This document shows, piece after piece, positions 58,120 to 63,768 of a stretch of DNA of 63,768 nucleotides. The DNA is from a virus, in IMG/VR virus record IMGVR_UViG_3300036398_002458, positions 1-63,768 of that record; one strand, 5' to 3'. Numbering within the stretch: position 1 is the first letter of the stretch; each line of letters starts with the position of its first letter. Under the pieces are notes generated by a model, which saw nothing but the letters and a program-made list of their open reading frames with translations, made no database searches and was not told the DNA's origin. Made by a program: the position numbers and the translations under genes.

Positions 58120-61100
58120 ATGCCCACCTCATACACCTCCCTCCTTGGTCTGGCTCTGCCTGTTACGGGCGAACTGTCCGGCACCTGGGGCGACACGGTA
58201 AATGACTACCTGACCAAGTACCTCGATGCGGCTGTTGCGGGTGCTCAGACCATCAGCGGAAGCCAAACGGCGGTCACCCTGACCACCACAAACGGCTCAA
58301 CGCTCACCCAGGCAGGCTCCGGTTCAACGGGCTCGGCTCAGTACCAGATCATCAACTGCACGGGTAACCCCGCTTCGCTTCTGACGATCACGGTCCCGGC
58401 GCAGAGCAAGGCATACCTTGTTTTAAACGCAACTTCGACTTCGCAGTCGGTCAAGGTGGTGGGCGCAGGCCCGACCACGGGCGTGACGATGGTTTCGGGT
58501 GAGAAGGCTCTGATTGCCTGGGACGGCTCGGACTTCGTGAAGGTTGCGTCTAGCACGGCGGACGGTGTAACCACGCTGAGTTTCGGTACCACGGGTCTGA
58601 CTCCTAACTCGGCCACAGCCGGTGCGATCACGGTCGCGGGCACTCTGGTTGCTGCCAATGGCGGAACGGGGCAGTCTTCTTACACCACGGGTGATCTGCT
58701 GTACGCCACGGGCTCTACCGCCCTGAGCAAGTTGGGCATCGGCACCAACGGTCAAGTCCTGACCTCGACGGGAACGGCCCCTCAGTGGAGCACCTTGTCT
58801 GGTGTGGCAGTCACGACCTTTAGCGCAGGCACGACGGGCTTTACTCCCTCAACTGCCACCTCCGGCGCAGTCACCCTGGCAGGAACGCTTGCCACCACGA
58901 ACGGCGGCACGGGGCTGACATCGTTCACGGCCAACCGGGTCTTCTACGCCTCGTCCACGAGCGCCATCGCCCAGTCTGCCAATCTGACTTTCGACGGTAC
59001 GACCCTTACGGCAGCAGGCTTCTCCGGCCCTCTGAATGGCACTGTTGGGGCTACGACTCCTAACACGGGATCGTTCACCACCCTGACCACTTCCTCGACG
59101 GTCACGATCAACGGAGGCACCGCCAATTGCGTGGCCTACCTCAATGGCAGCAAGGTTCTGAGCGCGGGGGTGAACCTGACGTTTAATGGGTCAACCCTCG
59201 GTGTTGGTAGCGGTCTAGATTTGGGATTGGCATCCGCTACGCCGACTATCACTTTCAACAGCAACGGCAGTTTCCGGGCGTCACTTAGTTACAGCAACAG
59301 CACCGGCGCCGTAACTCTCAACAACGCTTACGGCCCGTTTGCTGTTTCCGTTGGGTCAGGAGGCTCTAGTTCCGAAGGTATGCGACTGACCTCTACCGGG
59401 TTAGGCGTGGGTACGAGTTCGCCTGCTAGTCGTCTTACTATTTCTGGGACTTCTACGGGCGCGTGGTTGACGATCAACAGAACCGACAGCGGAACAAACA
59501 TTGTTGATTTTACGGAGTCGGGTTCACGTCTTGGTTATATTGGATACAGCGGAAGTACCCTAAATATCCTTCAGGCACAAGCGGCCAGCATTGTATTTAG
59601 TACTTCTGGCAGTAGCCGAGCAACCATTGATTCTTCCGGCAATTTCGGTCTGGGTGTTACTTCGCCGCTTTTCAGGTTTGATGCTCGTGGCGCGTCTGGC
59701 ACTGGAATCAGTTACATCGAAACAACTACAGGCAATACCAACCGAATCCAACTTGGCGCAACCACGGGCGCAGGGTATATCAATGCAACAGCAGGCTCTG
59801 GCAGCCCTGTCCTGCAATTACAAGTGGCGGATTCAACCAGAGCCACCCTCGACTCCTCCGGCAACCTCGGTCTGGGGGTGACGCCGAGTGCTTGGGGTAG
59901 TACATGGAGAGTGCTTGACGCAGGAAATCTTTCGTCATTTGCAAATAACACTGGTAGCAGCGTAACAGATATTTGGCATAACGCATTCGTTAATAGCGGC
60001 GGTGTTCCCACATACAAAACGACTGCTGCGGCGGGTTTTTACCGATTAGAGGGCGGCACATTTAAATGGTTTAACGCCTCCTCCGGCACAGCAGGAACCA
60101 CCGCCACCTTCACGCAGGTGATGACGCTTGATGCTGATGGTGACTTGGGTATCGGTACAACTTCGCCGGGGCAGAAACTGACTGTTCAGGGTGGAATTAC
60201 CGTAACGTCCTCGGCAACGCTGCCCGTTGCTCAGGGCTCAATGCTGTTCAGTTACGAAGCCCCCATCAATCGAATCTATATGGGGGACGGCACTGGATAC
60301 AGTTTTGCGTTCAGCAAGCGCGCGTCATCTACCACGACGGATTTGATGACGCTGACTGATGGAGGCAACCTCGGCATTGGGACGAGTTCGCCTACAACCA
60401 AGTTGGATGTAAAGCAAAGTGGCGCTAATTGGTATGACGGTATTGAGGTAGTTCGTTCCACCACCGATAACCAAAGGCTTGTACTTGGAAACACAAGTGG
60501 CGCAAGTTGGATTGCAAGCGTAGATGCCGCCGGTGGTTCAAATAACGCAATGATATTTGGTCGTTCTACCAACGGAACTACCTTTACTGAATCTGCAAGG
60601 TTTGACTCCTCCGGCAACCTCGGCATTGGGACGAGTTCGCCGGGATACCCATTGGATGTGAATGGCGCAGGAAGGTTTGGTGCTACGTCGAGCGTTAGCC
60701 TGTACTTCAACAGCAACTTACGCCATACAAATGCCAGCGGGTCTGCTCTTTATCTGGACGTTTGTGCAGGCGGTGCTGCCGGAGACTTAATTATCCGCAA
60801 CAGCAGTTCGTTTACCACGCAACTGACCCTTTCCTCGGGAGGCAACCTCGGTCTGGGGGTGACGCCGAGTGCTTGGGGCAGTTCTGAAAGATTTATTGAT
60901 GTTGGTAATAGTGTGGCCTTTGGTAGAAGTTCGGCCGGTGGTGGGGCGGTTGTTGCATATAACGCTTTTATCAATTCTTCTGGGCAGATTATTTATAAAA
61001 TTAATGCCCACGCAACATATTATCAGTCTGTATTAGGCCAACACCAATGGTACACCGCAGCCTCCGGCACCGCAGGAAACATTATCAGTTTCACGCAGGC

Positions 61101-61845
61101 GATGACTTTGTCTGCTGCTAACAACTTGCTTGTTGGCGTGACGACTGATACAGCGTCTGCGCGGGCAGTTGTTGGTGGTACGGTTATATCTACAACAAAT
61201 ACAGTATCTACTTTTAGTGGTGACTACGCAGGTTTTGACCGCACATCGTCAAAAAACATGCGTATTTTTTCAGGGTCTTCAGACGCAACTGGCTCAAGCA
61301 TTGAGTTTTACGCTGGGGTTTCTGGCTCAGTTGCCGAACGCGCACGGATTACGTCGGTCGGTAATATGTCCTTGGGCGGCACGGCAAACCGTGGAACGAC
61401 GGTTGGCACTAACGCTCTCCAAATCTTCAACGGCACTGCCCCTGCGGGTACGCTGACCAACGGCGTATCTCTGTACTCCTCATCCGGCGATCTGTTCTTC
61501 ATGGACGCTGCCGGTACTGCTTCTAGGGTTGGCTTCCGTGGGGTTCCTCAGTCGGGTTCTGCCAAGACGGGTTCTTACACCCTGGCCACGACGGATGTGG
61601 GTGACTACATTGAAGTCGGTTCAGGAGGCAGCATCACGATCCCTGACGCGACCTTCTCTACTGGGGATGTGGTGAGCATCTTCAACAACACCACGGGCAA
61701 CATCACGATCACCTGCTCGATCACCACGGCCTACATCGCGGGTACGGACTCCGACAAGGCTACGATGACTCTGGCAACTCGGGGTGTGGCAACCGTCCTG
61801 TTCATCAGCAGCACCATCTGCGTCGTTACCGGGAACGTGTCATGA
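58120..61845 (+). CDS. Long tail fibre / receptor-binding protein
   Basis: 1241 residues. The conserved base MPTSYTSLLGLALPVTGELS, GTWGDTVNDYLTKYLDAAVA is followed by Thr/Gly-rich beta regions. The shaft is made of repeated blocks (SSGNLGIGTSSP, LGLGVTPSAWGS), and the end is VGDYIEVGSGGSITIPDATF. No peptidase chaperone domain was seen at the end. It probably makes a trimeric fibre that binds the host surface. Nearly identical DNA repeats (for example 59862-59895 and 60841-60880) would promote recombination. Confidence 0.75.
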   Translation: MPTSYTSLLGLALPVTGELSGTWGDTVNDYLTKYLDAAVAGAQTISGSQTAVTLTTTNGSTLTQAGSGSTGSAQYQIINCTGNPASLLTITVPAQSKAYLVLNATSTSQSVKVVGAGPTTGVTMVSGEKALIAWDGSDFVKVASSTADGVTTLSFGTTGLTPNSATAGAITVAGTLVAANGGTGQSSYTTGDLLYATGSTALSKLGIGTNGQVLTSTGTAPQWSTLSGVAVTTFSAGTTGFTPSTATSGAVTLAGTLATTNGGTGLTSFTANRVFYASSTSAIAQSANLTFDGTTLTAAGFSGPLNGTVGATTPNTGSFTTLTTSSTVTINGGTANCVAYLNGSKVLSAGVNLTFNGSTLGVGSGLDLGLASATPTITFNSNGSFRASLSYSNSTGAVTLNNAYGPFAVSVGSGGSSSEGMRLTSTGLGVGTSSPASRLTISGTSTGAWLTINRTDSGTNIVDFTESGSRLGYIGYSGSTLNILQAQAASIVFSTSGSSRATIDSSGNFGLGVTSPLFRFDARGASGTGISYIETTTGNTNRIQLGATTGAGYINATAGSGSPVLQLQVADSTRATLDSSGNLGLGVTPSAWGSTWRVLDAGNLSSFANNTGSSVTDIWHNAFVNSGGVPTYKTTAAAGFYRLEGGTFKWFNASSGTAGTTATFTQVMTLDADGDLGIGTTSPGQKLTVQGGITVTSSATLPVAQGSMLFSYEAPINRIYMGDGTGYSFAFSKRASSTTTDLMTLTDGGNLGIGTSSPTTKLDVKQSGANWYDGIEVVRSTTDNQRLVLGNTSGASWIASVDAAGGSNNAMIFGRSTNGTTFTESARFDSSGNLGIGTSSPGYPLDVNGAGRFGATSSVSLYFNSNLRHTNASGSALYLDVCAGGAAGDLIIRNSSSFTTQLTLSSGGNLGLGVTPSAWGSSERFIDVGNSVAFGRSSAGGGAVVAYNAFINSSGQIIYKINAHATYYQSVLGQHQWYTAASGTAGNIISFTQAMTLSAANNLLVGVTTDTASARAVVGGTVISTTNTVSTFSGDYAGFDRTSSKNMRIFSGSSDATGSSIEFYAGVSGSVAERARITSVGNMSLGGTANRGTTVGTNALQIFNGTAPAGTLTNGVSLYSSSGDLFFMDAAGTASRVGFRGVPQSGSAKTGSYTLATTDVGDYIEVGSGGSITIPDATFSTGDVVSIFNNTTGNITITCSITTAYIAGTDSDKATMTLATRGVATVLFISSTICVVTGNVS

Positions 61846-62672
61846 GCGGCGCAATGATGATGCTGTTGGGGCGAACGTCAATAGCGAACCCGCCACCTAC
61901 CGTTGAATATCTTGTAGTTGCGGGCGGGGGCGGTGGCGGTCATGATGATGGCGGTGGCGGCGGTGCCGGTGGCTATCGCACCGCATCTGGGTTTTCTGTC
62001 TCCGCAGGCGTTTCGCTAACTGTTACCGTTGGTGCGGGGGGTGCGGGCTCTTTGGGCGGTGGCGGTTCCGGTGGAGGCGGAAGCAACTCCGTCTTTTCCT
62101 CTATTACCTCGACAGGTGGAGGTGGCGGCGCGGGGTCTAATACCGAAATAGGGTCTAACGGCGGTTCCGGCGGCGGCGGGGTAAATATTTCCGGCGGCAC
62201 AGGCACTTCCGGTCAAGGCAATGATGGTGGTGTAGCAACTGGCGGGCGCAGTGGCGGTGGCGGTGGCGGCGCAGGCGCAGTGGGCGGCGACTCTAGCACC
62301 TTTGAAGTAGCCGGAAATGGCGGCGCCGGTACGGCATCTTCTATTTCTGGGACATCGACCACCTATGCGGGTGGTGGAGGTGGCGGTGGTAGGCAGACCT
62401 CAGGTGGCGCTGCGGGTAGCGGTGGCGGCGGTGTTGGTGCTGCGGCCAATTTAAGAGCAGCAACGAATGGAACGGTAAACACTGGTGGTGGCGGCGGTGG
62501 CGGAGCCGGTTCCGGCAATACAACCGCAAGGGCCGGTGGGTCAGGAATTGTGATTATTCGATACGCTGATACTTACGCCCTTGCGTCATCGACAACGGGT
62601 TCCCCGGCAGTAACTACTTCCGGTGGCTATCGCATCTACACATTTACTGCTTCGGGCAGCATCACTTTCTGA
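61842..62672 (+). CDS. Glycine-rich fibre-tip protein
   Basis: 276 residues, over one third glycine. YLVVAGGGGGGHDDGGGGGA, then polyglycine runs separated by short polar strands, and a conserved end SGIVIIRYADTY...GGYRIYTFTASGSITF. Such polyglycine sandwiches form receptor-recognition tips in phage adhesins, for example the T-even gp38 type. ATGA overlap with the long fibre gene supports a joint product. Confidence 0.7.
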   Translation: MSGAMMMLLGRTSIANPPPTVEYLVVAGGGGGGHDDGGGGGAGGYRTASGFSVSAGVSLTVTVGAGGAGSLGGGGSGGGGSNSVFSSITSTGGGGGAGSNTEIGSNGGSGGGGVNISGGTGTSGQGNDGGVATGGRSGGGGGGAGAVGGDSSTFEVAGNGGAGTASSISGTSTTYAGGGGGGGRQTSGGAAGSGGGGVGAAANLRAATNGTVNTGGGGGGGAGSGNTTARAGGSGIVIIRYADTYALASSTTGSPAVTTSGGYRIYTFTASGSITF

Positions 62673-62680
62673 GGCAACGT

Positions 62681-63052
62681 ATGGCGCACTTTGCCGAACT
62701 CAACGCAAACAACGTGGTGCTGCGGGTCATTGTTGTTCACAACAACGAGTTGATGGAGAACGGTGGCGAGTCCGAAATCAAGGGTATTGCGTTCTGCCAA
62801 TCCCTGTTTGGCGGCAATTGGATGCAGACTTCCTATAACGCCACATTCCGCAAGAACTACGCGAGCGAGGGATTCACTTATGACGCACAACGCGATGCGT
62901 TTATCCCTCCCAAGCCGTTTGCTTCATGGGTGTTGAACGAAGATACTTGCCGGTGGAATTCTCCCGTTCCATACCCCACTGACGGCAAACGCTACAAGTG
63001 GGACGAATCAATCGTTAACTGGGTCGAAGTGACCCTTTCTGAAGGAGCATAA
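62681..63052 (+). CDS. Fibre-associated conserved protein
   Basis: 123 residues. MAHFAELNANNVVLRVIVVH, then CQSLFGGNWMQTSYNATFRK and AFIPPKPFASWVLNEDTCRW are a frequent conserved set behind phage tail-fibre genes. It may be a tail-fibre assembly or tip protein. Two residues upstream of the next start the gene ends SEGA. Confidence 0.65.
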   Translation: MAHFAELNANNVVLRVIVVHNNELMENGGESEIKGIAFCQSLFGGNWMQTSYNATFRKNYASEGFTYDAQRDAFIPPKPFASWVLNEDTCRWNSPVPYPTDGKRYKWDESIVNWVEVTLSEGA

Positions 63053-63054
63053 AA

Positions 63055-63390
63055 ATGGCTACGACTATTACCTGGGTAATCTCTGCCCTTGATTGCATCC
63101 CCAACACCCCTGAAGGTGCTGACTACGTTGTCACGGCCCACTGGTCCTGCAACGGCACGGACGGCACTTATAGCGGCAGCGTCTACTCGACCTGCTCGTT
63201 CCCGGTGGTGCAGGGTTCTTCGTTTGTGCCCTACGCACAATTGACAGAGAATGAGGTTCTGGGCTGGTGCTGGGCAAACGGCGTAGACAAGGCCGCAACC
63301 GAAGCCGCCGTTGAGCAACAAATCCAGAACCAGATCAACCCGCCCATCGTGCAACCCCCGTTGCCCTGGGCTGCTCCCGTAACTGCTTAA
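63055..63390 (+). CDS. Small late protein (full-length form of the gene truncated at position 2)
   Basis: 111 residues. TTITWVISALDCIPNTPEGA, then YVVTAHWSCNGTDGTYSGSV and a C-terminal helix AATEAAVEQQIQNQINPP. Three cysteines. The W-V-I-S-x-L-D-C-I-P block is common in phage genes after fibres. Its tail differs from the other copy. Function unknown. Confidence 0.65.
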   Translation: MATTITWVISALDCIPNTPEGADYVVTAHWSCNGTDGTYSGSVYSTCSFPVVQGSSFVPYAQLTENEVLGWCWANGVDKAATEAAVEQQIQNQINPPIVQPPLPWAAPVTA

Positions 63391-63411
63391 CCCAACTCCG
63401 AAAGGAAACCC

Positions 63412-63585
63412 ATGAACGACAAGACTGAAATCAAACTGACCCTCGGCTTGGTCAACGGCATCCTGCAATACCTGGGCACCCGCCCGTATTCGGAAGTGTT
63501 CCCGTTGATCGCGGAAATCCAGTCGCAGGCTACGCCGCAGGTGCCGGTGCCTGACGTCGCTCAAGGCGAAACCCAGGTGCAGTGA
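63412..63585 (+). CDS. 57-residue late protein, variant B
   Basis: Shares the core LTLGLVNGILQYLGTRP with the 58-residue protein at 163-339, but starts MNDKTEIK and ends VAQGETQVQ. GGAAA precedes the ATG. It ends in a TGATG overlap with the partial membrane protein. It is an allelic form of, or a diverged copy of, variant A. Function unknown. Confidence 0.65.
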   Translation: MNDKTEIKLTLGLVNGILQYLGTRPYSEVFPLIAEIQSQATPQVPVPDVAQGETQVQ

Positions 63586-63768
63586 TGGAAGAGTCGGTCG
63601 AAGTGCGCGTAGCGGTGCATGAGGCCGTCTGCGCCCAGAGGTACGAGGCGATTGAGAAGCGCCTTGAAGATGGCAGCAAGCGGATGCGAAACATCGAAGT
63701 CTGGCTGTACATCACTCTGGGCGCTGTTCTGCTTGGCCCTGGCGCAATGGCAGAGGTGGTCAAGAAGT
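63585..63768 (+). CDS. 5' part of the small membrane protein (partial)
   Basis: The first 61 codons of the same 65-residue protein as 339-536, cut off by the window end. The single base difference at 63656 is silent (GAA/GAG). Function as described there. Confidence 0.6.
   Translation, partial: MEESVEVRVAVHEAVCAQRYEAIEKRLEDGSKRMRNIEVWLYITLGAVLLGPGAMAEVVKK

Larger units (their letters stand above)
63219..63768. repeat. Right copy of the divergent terminal redundancy
   Basis: Corresponds to 1-522 with a 28-bp longer middle. It is identical over the first 127 bp and again over the last 190 bp, except for one substitution at 63656. See the left copy. Confidence 0.85.

Noticed and set aside
58120-61845. 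Diversity-generating retroelement acting on the tail fibre
   Set aside because: No reverse transcriptase gene and no template/variable repeat pair with adenine-biased differences was seen.
1-63768. Temperate lifestyle (integrase, excisionase, attachment site)
   Set aside because: No recombinase motif was found in any gene. The HTH proteins alone do not show lysogeny.

Overview
This window is a tailed-phage genome, most likely a podovirus-type member of Caudoviricetes recovered from a metagenome. The sequence is GC-rich and densely coding, with many ATGA stop/start overlaps. It has a terminase, a portal, a Mu gpT-like capsid protein and P22/T7-type short-tail proteins, but no tail tape measure, no tail sheath and no integrase. 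Its lysis proteins (GH24 lysozyme, 3-TM holin) indicate a Gram-negative host, which cannot be named from the sequence. The first 522 bases recur, diverged in the middle, as the last 550 bases, so the molecule is circular or circularly permuted with a unit of about 63.2 kb.

Layout. (1) 41.27-63.77 kb, continuing through the circle junction into 0-18.66 kb, is the rightward late block. It runs: small and large terminase, portal, a GT2 glycosyltransferase, a GroES-like protein, scaffold, capsid, a self-contained GIY-YIG homing endonuclease, a set of small lysine-rich proteins, head-tail adaptors, repeat-rich tail fibres, lysis genes, tail hub, and four very large internal or ejection proteins. 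The last of these is a 2039-residue polyvalent-like protein with a zincin motif. (2) 18.66-38.98 kb is the leftward early/middle block. It encodes replication proteins (primase-helicase, SSB-like protein, SNF2 helicase, RecB-like nuclease, family A polymerase, VRR-NUC nuclease), many tiny translationally coupled genes, a helix-turn-helix/sigma-region-4 protein, and a MoxR ATPase / VWA-metallopeptidase / DUF3150 module. (3) 38.98-41.27 kb is a largely non-coding control hub between the two blocks. It holds a candidate structured RNA, a candidate iteron-type origin with nested inverted repeats, terminators, promoters and one leftward gene.

The most unusual signal is a 15-bp palindrome, ATCTAAGGCTTAGAT. 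Eight perfect copies and four variants punctuate the junctions of the MoxR/VWA island and the control hub, often lying between one gene's stop codon and the next gene's ribosome site. I read it as the operator or RNA-processing site of a phage regulon. Together with the iteron dyad at 39.58-40.02 kb and the structured RNA at 39.06-39.39 kb, it makes 38.5-41.0 kb the best place to look for an undescribed system. All functions are read from sequence by eye; no database search was run.
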